Shown here piece by piece: positions 35,818 through 43,864 of a stretch of DNA of 55,529 nt. This DNA comes from Kangiellaceae bacterium. GTDB lineage: Bacteria; Pseudomonadota; Gammaproteobacteria; Enterobacterales; Kangiellaceae. Numbering within the stretch: position 1 is the stretch's first letter; the number at the start of each line of letters is the position of its first letter. The position numbers and the translations under genes are program-made. The stretch covers positions 1-55,529 of the forward strand of contig JAPHTP010000008.1 of the NCBI GenBank assembly GCA_026196875.1, given 5' to 3'. The notes under the pieces are model-generated. The model did not search any database. It saw nothing but the letters and a program-made list of their open reading frames with translations, and was not told the DNA's origin.

Positions 35818-36306
35818 ATGAGCTTTCAACTTTACCAAGATACAATTTCCAAAGAAGTAGCTGTTTGTGAAGAAAAGAAACTCAATGGATTTTGTATTGA
35901 TGTCTTGCAGCGAATTTTGACTTTTGTTGATGGAGTTTCTCAATCTCACTTGAACTCCCTAGAAAAGGATAGGATTAGTACACTTATATCGATGGTCAAG
36001 TCAGGTTCTATCAATTGGACTGAAGCTGGTCTAATTTTGGATCAATTAACCGAAATTGCAGAAGCTGATGAAGAGCACGCAATTGAAATGGATTTAGAAT
36101 TTGTTGAGTTTCTTTGTGCTTTGGACAACTGGCGCGCCTTATTAGATTCGGGTGAGCGAGTATTTGCTGCATCGGTGTCAGAAAATATGATGAATATTCT
36201 TGATTATCGCTTTGTGGAAGATACTTCTTTAGAGGAGTGGCTTTCCATTGAAGCGATTCGAGAAGAATTTGAAAAACAAATTGGCTTCTTACGAGATGTT
36301 ACCTAA
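35818..36306 (+). CDS. Cassette 3: acidic helical hypothetical protein
   Basis: A 162-residue soluble, acidic, predominantly helical protein without a signal peptide or obvious catalytic motif (ERVFAASVSENMMNILDYRF near residue 113). The start follows directly after the attC2 core. No family is recognised; it resembles many orphan integron-cassette proteins in size and placement. Confidence 0.75.
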   Translation: MSFQLYQDTISKEVAVCEEKKLNGFCIDVLQRILTFVDGVSQSHLNSLEKDRISTLISMVKSGSINWTEAGLILDQLTEIAEADEEHAIEMDLEFVEFLCALDNWRALLDSGERVFAASVSENMMNILDYRFVEDTSLEEWLSIEAIREEFEKQIGFLRDVT

Positions 36307-36375
36307 TCAGAAGCTGAAGTTGAAAAATTACTCGCTTAGTCGCTCGCAATGTTTCGACTTAGCCAGGCGTTAACT
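36305..36375 (+). repeat. attC-like recombination site 3
   Basis: About 71 bp after the cassette 3 stop, ending in GTTAACT (36369-36375). CTTAGTCG and CGACTTAG form an imperfect inverted repeat inside it. The left core is poorly conserved, so the left edge is approximate. Confidence 0.55.
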
Positions 36376-36383
36376 GACTTAAT

Positions 36384-36740
36384 ATGAAACTACTCGTTCT
36401 AATCTTGCTACTGTTATCGTCAATGGATATTTTTGCTTGTACAGTTGTTCCGAAAGAAGACTATACAATTTCGAATGCTATGAAGGCAGATACGATAGTT
36501 GTCGGAAGAATCGTTTCAAGTGAGCGAATACACAATTCTCTCGATAGTCAGCTGGACGTGATTGGAAGCACATGGATCAAGGGAACTGGAAAACAAGAAT
36601 TCTCTATTGTAGAAGGGATGTGCTCGAGAGAGTTTTCTGTTGGAAAAGAATATATCTTACTTTTTAGAAAAGGACAAATGATAGGTTCACTTACTTACAC
36701 AAAAGAGAATCTGGCCAAGGTGTATGACGATATTAGGTAG
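36384..36740 (+). CDS. Cassette 4: small secreted or lipoprotein-like hypothetical protein
   Basis: A 118-residue protein with a strong signal sequence (MKLLVLILLLLSSMDIFAC). Cys19 in IFAC could be a lipobox cysteine, or the mature N-terminus may begin CTVVP. The mature part has a second Cys (EGMCSREF), and the overall look is of a small NTR/OB-like beta protein; this is a weak impression. No family is firmly recognised. It is expected in the envelope. Confidence 0.75.
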   Translation: MKLLVLILLLLSSMDIFACTVVPKEDYTISNAMKADTIVVGRIVSSERIHNSLDSQLDVIGSTWIKGTGKQEFSIVEGMCSREFSVGKEYILLFRKGQMIGSLTYTKENLAKVYDDIR

Positions 36741-36745
36741 AGAGC

Positions 36746-36845
36746 AGTTAACAAAAACTAGCAAAATATTCATGCAAAAGGCACATGAAATTGTGAAGTA
36801 AGCATTTTATTTCAAATATTCACAACTTAATAAAGCGGGAAAATT
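36746..36845 (+). repeat. Degenerate attC-like site 4
   Basis: It begins with AGTTAAC (36746-36752) just past the cassette 4 stop and contains inverted repeats (TTGTGAA / TTCACAA; TTCATG / CATGAA). The right core is lost; GCGGGAAAATTAAT stands where GCGTTRRRY would be. Probably an eroded attC. Confidence 0.45.
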
Positions 36846-36848
36846 AAT

Positions 36849-37133
36849 TTGTACGACTTAATTGATGGTATAAAGCAACAGGGCTCAGGAGAGATTGCTA
36901 GGAATGCTCTTTTAAGACTTATGGTCTTTTTAACTTGCTTTATTATCGGACTAGTTGTTAGTCGCTATTTCAGAGATGTGCCAGACCTATACCAAGTAAC
37001 CTGGAATAGTATTGGTGCTCTAATCGGTATTTCGTTATTTGTTGTCGCTGATATGCTTATGGATATCTGCAAACTGTACGACGATAAAATAGAACAAGGC
37101 GTTGAAAAAGATGCTAACAAAAGCGCTCATTAG
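36849..37133 (+). CDS. Cassette 5a: small two-TM membrane protein
   Basis: A 94-residue protein with two TM helices (about 23-40 and 53-72), and charged termini. The start is TTG, with AAGCGGG about 10 nt upstream. It is followed only 20 nt later by another small membrane protein gene with no attC between, so the two form one cassette and perhaps one complex. No family is recognised. Confidence 0.65.
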   Translation: MYDLIDGIKQQGSGEIARNALLRLMVFLTCFIIGLVVSRYFRDVPDLYQVTWNSIGALIGISLFVVADMLMDICKLYDDKIEQGVEKDANKSAH

Positions 37134-37153
37134 GGAAGGGGTAATAATACGAA

Positions 37154-37522
37154 ATGTCTGAAATTCAAGTATACAAAATTAGACCGCCTACGGATGAAGA
37201 CATCGAGCTAATCAGTAACATTGCGATCGTGAGTTTTTCCGTAAGCTTGATTGCTGTGTTAGTGTTTCTAGGTTGTACTTTATATATTGCCTTAAAAACG
37301 GGCTTGCCGGGAAGACTTCAGGTGACTTTGAGTGCATTTAGTTTTCTTGCCATTCTGCTTTACGTCCAATATATGGGAGGCAGTCTCGAAACTGTATTTG
37401 GTCCGATTGGGCAGTTGTATTCTGTGATAGCATATTCAATACCAATAGCATTATTTTCGATTGGCTTTTTGAAGATTTGTATCCATTTCAAGCGGCATAC
37501 GGAGCTATTAAATGACCATTAA
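37154..37522 (+). CDS. Cassette 5b: small three-TM membrane protein
   Basis: A 122-residue protein with three TM helices (about 23-48, 57-75 and 85-107) and short loops. GGAAGGGG precedes its ATG. Its stop TAA overlaps the CATTAAC core of the next attC-like site. Its pairing with cassette 5a, without a recombination site between, suggests joint function. No family is recognised. Confidence 0.75.
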   Translation: MSEIQVYKIRPPTDEDIELISNIAIVSFSVSLIAVLVFLGCTLYIALKTGLPGRLQVTLSAFSFLAILLYVQYMGGSLETVFGPIGQLYSVIAYSIPIALFSIGFLKICIHFKRHTELLNDH

Positions 37523-37574
37523 CAAGACGCTGGAAATCAAAATGCAGAAAAGCGCATTCGACTCAGCTTGGTGA
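37517..37574 (+). repeat. attC-like site 5
   Basis: It starts with CATTAAC (37517-37523). The left arm AACAAGACGCTG partly mirrors CAGCTTGGTG at the right end. The right core is degenerate (TTGGTG), so the assignment is tentative. Confidence 0.5.
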
Positions 37575-37591
37575 CATGCTCCGAGAAAATC

Positions 37592-38062
37592 ATGAGCAAT
37601 ATTCGATTTAAAGATGGGCGAGAGCACAGGTTTACGATTAGTAAGCCTGCAGAAGCTGATCCTGTGTTGATCTTTTGTCCTAAATGCTCAAGTAAGGCAG
37701 TGGTTGTTCCCCTTGGGAAAGATAATGTCCGGGCATCTTGTGCTGAATGTGGATATACCGAGGATAAATCATCGAATGAGCGTTCTTTTTATTGGTATGA
37801 TGATAATCCGACCGATGGTTACTTTGGTTTTAACTTATGGTTGAAAATTGATTGTGCCGGCAATTCTTTATGGGCTTTCAACAATGAGCATCTAGAGCTA
37901 TTGGAGTCTTACGTTTCTGCAAATCTAAGAGAGCGAACTAAAGATGAAGAATTGGGGTGGCGTAACTCTTCCATAGCGAGCAGGCTACCCAAATGGATAA
38001 AGTCATCAAAAAACAGAGGTGTTTTACTAAAGGCCATAAATGAGCTTAAAGCAAGGGCATAA
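37592..38062 (+). CDS. Cassette 6: zinc-ribbon hypothetical protein
   Basis: A 156-residue protein with a clear four-Cys zinc ribbon, CPKC (C29, C32) and CAEC (C50, C53), followed by an aromatic alpha/beta region (FYWYDDNPTDGYFGFNLW) and a basic C-terminus. ATG 37592 is preferred over the longer TTG frame, whose first residues overlap attC site 5. The stop TAA lies in the next attC core. No family is recognised, though the pattern is common in small cassette-borne proteins. Confidence 0.78.
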   Translation: MSNIRFKDGREHRFTISKPAEADPVLIFCPKCSSKAVVVPLGKDNVRASCAECGYTEDKSSNERSFYWYDDNPTDGYFGFNLWLKIDCAGNSLWAFNNEHLELLESYVSANLRERTKDEELGWRNSSIASRLPKWIKSSKNRGVLLKAINELKARA

Positions 38063-38097
38063 CAAGCACACGTCGTCGGCAACTGCGAGTGTTAGAT
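38057..38097 (+). repeat. attC-like site 6 (unusually short)
   Basis: GCATAAC (38057-38063) to a perfect core GTTAGAT (38091-38097), only 41 bp. AACAAGCACA on the left mirrors TGCGAGTGTT on the right. It is shorter than typical attC sites (roughly 57 bp and up), suggesting loss of the central part. Confidence 0.65.
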
Positions 38098-38120
38098 TTC
38101 GAAAACACTCGGAGAAGTCA

Positions 38121-38879
38121 GTGAATCTTTTTCAAGAATATAAAAAACAGCAGGAGTGGAGAGGTTGGGAACGTTTTCTTCAGTTTATACCGGTAAGCAG
38201 TAGTGATTCGGTTGTTGATCTTGGTTGTTCCGTGGGTGGTGTAACCCGACTCCTTTCGAGCCGTGTGAAGAATGTTTTAGGAATTGACATCAACCAGGAG
38301 TTCATCGATTTCTGCGAGTTTAATAAATGCAGTAATGAATCCTTCATTTGCACTGATTTTCAGAATCTTGATGGTCTAATAATCGAATCGGTAAATGGAA
38401 TATGGAGTAGCTTTTCCTTATCATACCTTCGCAATCCTCTCGACTTTTTAATTTCTGTAAAGTTGTCGTTGGAGCCGGGAGGTTGGATTGCATTGCTGGA
38501 CGTATCTTGCTTTATTTCTGGAAATCTCTCAAAAAGTAGCAAGTACTACAAACAAGTAAGGAGCTTTGAACTTGATTCATACAAGTCAGGCATTTATGAC
38601 TACAACTTTGGTACGAAGATGCAAGACTTGTTGCAAAGTGCCGGATTTGAAATTGTCCATGTAGACAATGATGTGACTGACCCTGAGCTAAATTTCTCCG
38701 GTGCAGCATCTAAGGAAATTGTTGAAGGTTGGGTAGCTAGGCTCAACAGGATGCAAAGATTAAAAGAAAAGTTAGGAGCAGAATACACTGGGTTTTGCAA
38801 CGAGCTACTTTCTGGTCTTGGCTCTGAAGATCACGAAAAAAGTGAGAATGTAAGATTCTTCGTAGCAAAAAAAATCTGA
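38121..38879 (+). CDS. Cassette 7: class I SAM-dependent methyltransferase
   Basis: A 252-residue protein with Rossmann motif I VVDLGCSVGGVTRLL, the acidic strand LGIDI, and a post-motif NGIWSSFSLSYLRNP, typical of small-molecule methyltransferases. The frame runs back through the attC site, but GTG 38121 has GGAG with 6 nt spacing and begins after the recombination core, so it is the likely start. The substrate is unknown. Confidence 0.82.
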   Translation: MNLFQEYKKQQEWRGWERFLQFIPVSSSDSVVDLGCSVGGVTRLLSSRVKNVLGIDINQEFIDFCEFNKCSNESFICTDFQNLDGLIIESVNGIWSSFSLSYLRNPLDFLISVKLSLEPGGWIALLDVSCFISGNLSKSSKYYKQVRSFELDSYKSGIYDYNFGTKMQDLLQSAGFEIVHVDNDVTDPELNFSGAASKEIVEGWVARLNRMQRLKEKLGAEYTGFCNELLSGLGSEDHEKSENVRFFVAKKI

Positions 38880-38897
38880 TAATTCAATACGGCTGAC

Positions 38898-38929
38898 CAC
38901 TAACGCGTCGGCTGATTGAGGCGTTAGCG
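38898..38929 (+). repeat. attC-like site 7 (minimal)
   Basis: CACTAAC (38898-38904) and GTTAGCG (38923-38929), with perfectly complementary arms CTAACGC / GCGTTAG around a 14-nt loop. Much shorter than a standard attC; probably a remnant. Confidence 0.5.
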
Positions 38930-38967
38930 ATAGATCGACGCACCTCACATGCATTCACATCAATAAG

Positions 38968-39462
38968 ATGGATTTTCTTATGACTAAAAGCGAAATTATA
39001 AAGCTACTCAAACTCGAATCTCATCCTATAGAGGGCGGTTACTTTAAGCGGACTTACGAATCTAATATTAGATTTGAAAGTGAAGCTGGAGAAAGACGAG
39101 TGCTTACCTCGATCTATTATATGCTTACTTCTGATAACCAAATTGGATATATGCATAAGAACAAATCCGACATTATCCACTATTACCATTTAGGCGCTCC
39201 TACAACCTATCACCTTATATCACCGGAAGGTGAATACTATCAGAGGAGGCTAGGGCCTGATATTGCCAATGGAGATGAGTTGCAATTAATCGTTCCCGGT
39301 GGATATTGGAAAGCATCACAATTAACTTCCGGTGAGTTTTCGTTAATTAGTGAGGCTGTCTCTCCAGGCTTTGACTATTCAGATAACGAGTTAGCAACAA
39401 TTGAGATAATATCGCGAGAGTTTCCCGCGCTACTCGAACAAACTAAATGTTACATAAAATAA
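38968..39462 (+). CDS. Cassette 8: DUF985 cupin-family protein
   Basis: A 164-residue beta-barrel protein of the DUF985/cupin_5 family (YML079w-like). Visible motifs: HPIEGGYFKRTYES, TSIYYMLTSDNQIGYMHK, DIIHYYHLGAPTTYHLI and VPGGYWKASQL. Family members bind an unknown ligand, and no enzymatic role is established. An alternative start (ATG four codons in) is possible. It is the last plus-strand gene with an attC-like site at its left. Confidence 0.88.
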   Translation: MDFLMTKSEIIKLLKLESHPIEGGYFKRTYESNIRFESEAGERRVLTSIYYMLTSDNQIGYMHKNKSDIIHYYHLGAPTTYHLISPEGEYYQRRLGPDIANGDELQLIVPGGYWKASQLTSGEFSLISEAVSPGFDYSDNELATIEIISREFPALLEQTKCYIK

Positions 39463-39487
39463 CATTCAACTTCATTCATTTTCTTTT

Positions 39488-39522
39488 AATATTATTTGAG
39501 AGTTATTGCCTCAAATAATATT
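39488..39522. repeat. 13-bp perfect inverted repeat
   Basis: AATATTATTTGAG (39488-39500) and CTCAAATAATATT (39510-39522) around a 9-nt loop, followed at 39531 by GTTAACT, the same heptamer that ends attC-like site 3. It may be the right end of the cassette array, a terminator-like hairpin for the cupin gene, or an operator for the serine hydrolase. Confidence 0.6.
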
Positions 39523-39615
39523 GGCTATAGGTTAACTGTAAGCTACTTCCATAATGGAATAAAATTAAAAACTAACCGTTGCCTTCATTTATGCATCATA
39601 CTGGTAGGGAAATTA

Positions 39616-40980
39616 ATGAAAAACTTCAAAAAAACTCTGTTTTCGTTGTCTTTAGGATTGGTAAGTTTAACTTCAACAAGTTTTGCCTTTGCAATTGAAA
39701 AAGAAAGTGCCTCCAAATTAGATCAGTTTTTCGAAGTACTAGAGAAAAATAACAAGGCTATGTTGTCAGTTGCTTTGAGCAAAGATGGAGAAATTGTCTA
39801 TCAAAAGCAAATTGGAAAGTTTAATGTAAGCAAAAATTTAAACTCCAACCAGGATACCAAGTACAGAGTTGGCTCGATCACTAAGATATTTGCAGCGACA
39901 GTTGTCATGCAGCTGATTGAAGAAGGTAAGCTCTCACTCGATACAAAGCTATCCAAGTTTTTCCCTCAAGTTAAAAATGCAGAAAATATAACTGTCGAAC
40001 ATTTATTAGGGCATCGAAGCGGTATCTACAACTTTACCAATGAGGCTGGTTACTTTTCTTATATGACCAAAAAGCGAACGCGAGAGCAGATGTTAAAAAT
40101 CATCAGTGACTTTAGTTCTGATTTTGAGCCTGGTAGTAAATATGCTTATTCAAATTCGAATTACGTATTGCTCGGTTACATTATTGAAGATGTTACTAAA
40201 TCAAGTTTTGCGGACGCATTAAATCATAGAATTGTTAGAAAGCTAGGCCTTAAAAACACACAATATGGGGCAAAGATCGGTACTACACAAAATGAGGCGT
40301 ATTCTTATCGTTTTCAAAGCGGAAGTTGGGTCAAAGCTGAAGAAACTGATATGAGTATTCCGCATGCTGCAGGTGCTGTGGTATCGACTCCTACCGACCT
40401 GACTATCTTTATGCATGGATTGTTCAGTGGGAAACTCGTATCTAATGACTCTCTTGCCTCAATGAAGAAAATCAAAGATGGCTACGGAAAAGGACTAATC
40501 ACTTTTCCATTTGGCCAGAAACAGGCTTTCGGTCATGGTGGTGGAATTGATGGGTTTGTTTCAAATACTGCCTATTTTCCAGAAGATGGTTTAGCTCTCG
40601 CTGCTACAAGCAATGGTCTTAACTATGAATTTAATAATATGATGATCGCGATCTTAAGCGCCTATTATAATGTCCCTTTCGAAATTCCTAACTTTGACCT
40701 AAAGCCAATCCAACTGTCAGTAGATAAAATGAAAAAGTTAGAAGGTATCTATCAAACTTCAAGCTTGCCCATGGATATCACCGTTAAGCTAGACGGAGAT
40801 AATCTTACCGCTCAAGCCTCGGGGCAATCCCCTTTTCCTTTAACATCTTATAGTGAAACAGAGTTTAGATTTGATGCTGCGGGAATTGTAATGGTTTTTG
40901 TCGATGGCACAGGTAAACCGAGCTTTGATAATTTCGTTTTAAAACAAGGCGGAGGAAAGCACCTATTTTCTCGAAAATAG
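39616..40980 (+). CDS. Serine hydrolase, class C beta-lactamase-like
   Basis: A 454-residue exported protein with a signal peptide (LFSLSLGLVSLTSTSFAFA). The Ser-x-x-Lys nucleophile is in YRVGSITKIFAATVV, the Tyr motif in YAYSNSNYVLLGYI, and a terminal HGGGIDGF matches the third motif of class C/DD-peptidase-like enzymes. A C-terminal lipocalin-like extension follows. ATG 39616 is chosen for the signal peptide and AGGGA upstream. This family includes esterases, DD-peptidases and peptidases, so beta-lactam hydrolysis should not be assumed. Whether it is the last cassette or native DNA is unclear. Confidence 0.88.
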   Translation: MKNFKKTLFSLSLGLVSLTSTSFAFAIEKESASKLDQFFEVLEKNNKAMLSVALSKDGEIVYQKQIGKFNVSKNLNSNQDTKYRVGSITKIFAATVVMQLIEEGKLSLDTKLSKFFPQVKNAENITVEHLLGHRSGIYNFTNEAGYFSYMTKKRTREQMLKIISDFSSDFEPGSKYAYSNSNYVLLGYIIEDVTKSSFADALNHRIVRKLGLKNTQYGAKIGTTQNEAYSYRFQSGSWVKAEETDMSIPHAAGAVVSTPTDLTIFMHGLFSGKLVSNDSLASMKKIKDGYGKGLITFPFGQKQAFGHGGGIDGFVSNTAYFPEDGLALAATSNGLNYEFNNMMIAILSAYYNVPFEIPNFDLKPIQLSVDKMKKLEGIYQTSSLPMDITVKLDGDNLTAQASGQSPFPLTSYSETEFRFDAAGIVMVFVDGTGKPSFDNFVLKQGGGKHLFSRK

Positions 40981-40999
40981 GTCTTTTTACAGATTAGTA

Positions 41000-42355
41000 T
41001 TAGAGCGGCAAGGAAATTGTCGCTTTAGCGCCTTTGTCATCTTCACGATTGGCGAGTCGAATATCCCCATTATGGTTTAACATAATTTGTTGACATAACA
41101 CTAAGCCAATTCCGCTTCCGTCGCTTTTTGTTGAATAAAAAGGCACAAATAAGTTTTCGGAGTTCGCAATCCCACTACCTTGATCGCTGATTGAAATTTT
41201 AAGTGTACTGCTTTGAATATGCGCTTCAATATTGATCTGTTTAGATTCTAATTCTTGCATTGATTCAGACGCATTCTTTATTAAATTAACGAGAACCTGA
41301 TTGACTTGATTTTTATCGGCAGATATCACATCAGGTGTTGACTCTCCCAGGTTATAATTAAATTTACATTCCGGAAAAAGTTGAGCGAGGTTTCTTAAAT
41401 CATCTTTCCAGCGGTAGTCGCTCGGATTCGCACTTGGCAAGTGAGATAACTGACTATAACTTGAAATAAATTGGGAGAGAGAGTCTGCTCTTTCGCGAAT
41501 AACGCCTAGTCCTTTCCTGAATTTATCCACGTTATTAACCTCCTGGTCTTTATCAAGCTTGCGTAATAGCGTACTGCTAAAAGTTGAGATTGGGGTTAAT
41601 GAGTTGTTTAGTTCGTGGCTTAGAACACGCAACAAGCTTTGCCAAGCCTGCTTTTCCTTTTCCCTTAAAAGCTTTTCTGCTCGAGTTAGAAAATAAAGCG
41701 AATGGACCTTATTATTGCTAATAAATTTGTCTTTGTAGAGTATAAACTCACCACTAAATTCATCGTTATCTATTCTTATGATGTCACTGGAACGAGCTTG
41801 TTCGAGTTGACTTAGATTTAGATCTTGCAATGAATAGGCATTATCGTTGCCTGATTGTAATTTAAGAATTTTTTGAGCACTTTGATTGACTATCGCGATC
41901 TCACCGTTTTCGTCTGCTGCGATTAACAATGCATCCATCTGATTAATTATTTTTTCTAGTAGTAGCTGACTTTCTTCCGCCTGTATCTTATGCTGGTTTA
42001 AGGTGTCGGCAAGCTGGTTGATGAGATCGAGTAGTTCTTGAAATGCTGGATTAGACTGTTTTCTGCCACGAAGGGTGTAGTCGCCGTCAATCATTGCTTC
42101 CACTAAATTCGATAGTGTTTGAATATGATAGTTTGCTTTACGTTTACCGGTAACTGCTGCATATAAAATGACCAGCCCCAATACAATTGCACAAAAAAAA
42201 GTAAAGCTCCAAGACGCTCCTGCAGCGCGCAAAGCATAAATGGCTAAAAAGTAGCAAGGTAAACTTGCAAGCAAAACCAGTTTTGCTTGTTCATTTGCAT
42301 GTTGTTTAAATTGTGAAAACTTTTCTGATAACTTGGATAACCAATTAAGTCGCAT
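41000..42355 (-). CDS. NtrY-like sensor histidine kinase
   Basis: A 451-residue kinase with two N-terminal TM helices (about 26-45 and 50-69), a HAMP-like linker, a PAS-like region (about 135-215) and a kinase core with H247 in LSHELNNSLTPIS. HATPase motifs are VNLIKNASES, SDQGSGI and SGIGLVLCQQI. It starts directly at the end of the sigma-54 regulator gene, so the two are coupled. It is paralogous to the kinase at 53548-54894. Confidence 0.93.
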   Translation of the reverse strand: MRLNWLSKLSEKFSQFKQHANEQAKLVLLASLPCYFLAIYALRAAGASWSFTFFCAIVLGLVILYAAVTGKRKANYHIQTLSNLVEAMIDGDYTLRGRKQSNPAFQELLDLINQLADTLNQHKIQAEESQLLLEKIINQMDALLIAADENGEIAIVNQSAQKILKLQSGNDNAYSLQDLNLSQLEQARSSDIIRIDNDEFSGEFILYKDKFISNNKVHSLYFLTRAEKLLREKEKQAWQSLLRVLSHELNNSLTPISTFSSTLLRKLDKDQEVNNVDKFRKGLGVIRERADSLSQFISSYSQLSHLPSANPSDYRWKDDLRNLAQLFPECKFNYNLGESTPDVISADKNQVNQVLVNLIKNASESMQELESKQINIEAHIQSSTLKISISDQGSGIANSENLFVPFYSTKSDGSGIGLVLCQQIMLNHNGDIRLANREDDKGAKATISLPL

Positions 42356-43735
42356 TTAATCTAATCCGAATTTTTGCGCGCGGCGATAATATCCACTGCG
42401 ACTTAATCCCAAAGATTTTGCCGTTTCGGTAACGTTGCCTTCGTAAAGTTCCAGCCTGGAAATGAGTACTGATTTTTCTATTTCTTCCAATGTAGATTTA
42501 GCATCATCTAAGCTCGACTTAGATAAAAGATTACCAGAATCATTCAAGTTTAGCTGAGCCGAGCTAATTAGGGAGTCTTTACAAGTAAATAAAATCCTTT
42601 CCATCAAATGAGAAAGTTCTCTGATATTTCCGGGCCAATCATAAGCTTGCATCGCCTTGACTGCATCGTTTGTCAAGGTCGGTAGTGGCTTATTATATTT
42701 TTGGCAGTATCGTCTAAGAAAATACTCGGCCAAAGGAATAATATCCGCACGTCTTTCGGCTAAAGAGGGGACTTTTAGTTCAACAGTATTAAGCCTATAG
42801 TATAAATCTTGTCTGAAACCTCCTTCAGAAATCATGTTAGAAAGATCCGCATTTGTAGCTGAAACAACCCTAACGTTTGCATCGAGTGTTCGGTTGCTGC
42901 CTACTCGTTCAAATTTTCTTTCTTCTAGCACTCGCAATAATTTTGCTTGCTGAGATAGTGGAATATTGGCTAGCTCATCAAGAAACAAAGTACCTTCCTG
43001 GGCCATTTCAAATCGACCAATTCGATTTTCCTTGGCGTCGGTAAAAGCCCCTTTGCTATGGCCAAACAATTCGCTTTCAAACAAGTTTTCGGGAATCGCT
43101 CCCATGTTGACTGATACAAAATCAGCCTTCCTTCGAGCTGAAGCTTTATGAATATATTGTGCTAACATGCTCTTGCCTGTGCCATTATCGCCGGTTAACA
43201 GAATGTTCATATCAGATTTGGCTAGGTCTTCTAAAGTTGAAAGTAAGTGCCGCATTTCACTTGAATGAGCAATAATATCTTCACGCGTGTCAGGAAAACT
43301 TTCCTGTTGTAGAATTCGATTATGTTGTGCCAAACTATTCGTTTTTTGCTGCGCGGCGGCCAGCTGCAATTGAGTAGACACTGTAGCTAACAAATGCTCG
43401 TCGTTCCATGGCTTTTGGATGAAGTCTTTGGCTCCGGCTTTCAAAGCTTTTACTGCAATGTCGACGGTTGCCCATCCAGTCATTACGACAATCGGTAGCT
43501 CCGCAAATTTTTGATTAGTATTTTTGATCAATTCTAATCCTTCCATACCTGATGTGGTATCGCGGTCAAAGTTCATATCGGTGAGTAATAGGTCAATTGA
43601 CTGACTTGACAAAACATCTCCAACTTGGCTTGGTGTACAAGCCTGGATTACTTGATAGCCTTCTTCAGCTAAGAGAAAATCAAGGCCGGAGAGAACATTC
43701 TTATCATCGTCAGCAATGAGTATTTTGTTTGACAT
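42356..43735 (-). CDS. Sigma-54-dependent response regulator (NtrC family)
   Basis: A 459-residue regulator: receiver with D53 (LLLTDMNFDRD), AAA+ domain with Walker A GDNGTGKS (182-189) and Walker B LFLDELANIP, and a C-terminal Fis-type HTH (GNVTETAKSLGLSRSGYYRR). The sigma-54 contact loop reads GAFTDA (229-234) rather than canonical GAFTGA. It lies 129 nt downstream of the ABC permease and immediately before its kinase. A sigma-54 promoter ahead of the adaptor gene (48412-48427) is the likely target. Confidence 0.95.
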   Translation of the reverse strand: MSNKILIADDDKNVLSGLDFLLAEEGYQVIQACTPSQVGDVLSSQSIDLLLTDMNFDRDTTSGMEGLELIKNTNQKFAELPIVVMTGWATVDIAVKALKAGAKDFIQKPWNDEHLLATVSTQLQLAAAQQKTNSLAQHNRILQQESFPDTREDIIAHSSEMRHLLSTLEDLAKSDMNILLTGDNGTGKSMLAQYIHKASARRKADFVSVNMGAIPENLFESELFGHSKGAFTDAKENRIGRFEMAQEGTLFLDELANIPLSQQAKLLRVLEERKFERVGSNRTLDANVRVVSATNADLSNMISEGGFRQDLYYRLNTVELKVPSLAERRADIIPLAEYFLRRYCQKYNKPLPTLTNDAVKAMQAYDWPGNIRELSHLMERILFTCKDSLISSAQLNLNDSGNLLSKSSLDDAKSTLEEIEKSVLISRLELYEGNVTETAKSLGLSRSGYYRRAQKFGLD

Positions 43736-43864
43736 AGGATTTTTTATAGAACAGGCAGTAGTTAATCTGCGGTAAAGTTAATGTAAGTTTACGAAAGCAT
43801 AGATCCGGCTGCAAGCAGAGACATCAAAATGTTGCTCGCAGCCACAGATATCTGTTGTTAGAGA

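Noticed and set aside
39496-39615. Upstream extension of the serine hydrolase frame (40 extra residues)
   Set aside because: It runs through the 13-bp inverted repeat and would bury the clear signal peptide that starts at 39616.
39616-40980. Serine hydrolase as an antibiotic-resistance beta-lactamase cassette
   Set aside because: The motifs fit the broad class C/DD-peptidase-like superfamily with a C-terminal extension. Nothing shows beta-lactam hydrolysis, and no attC is clearly attached.
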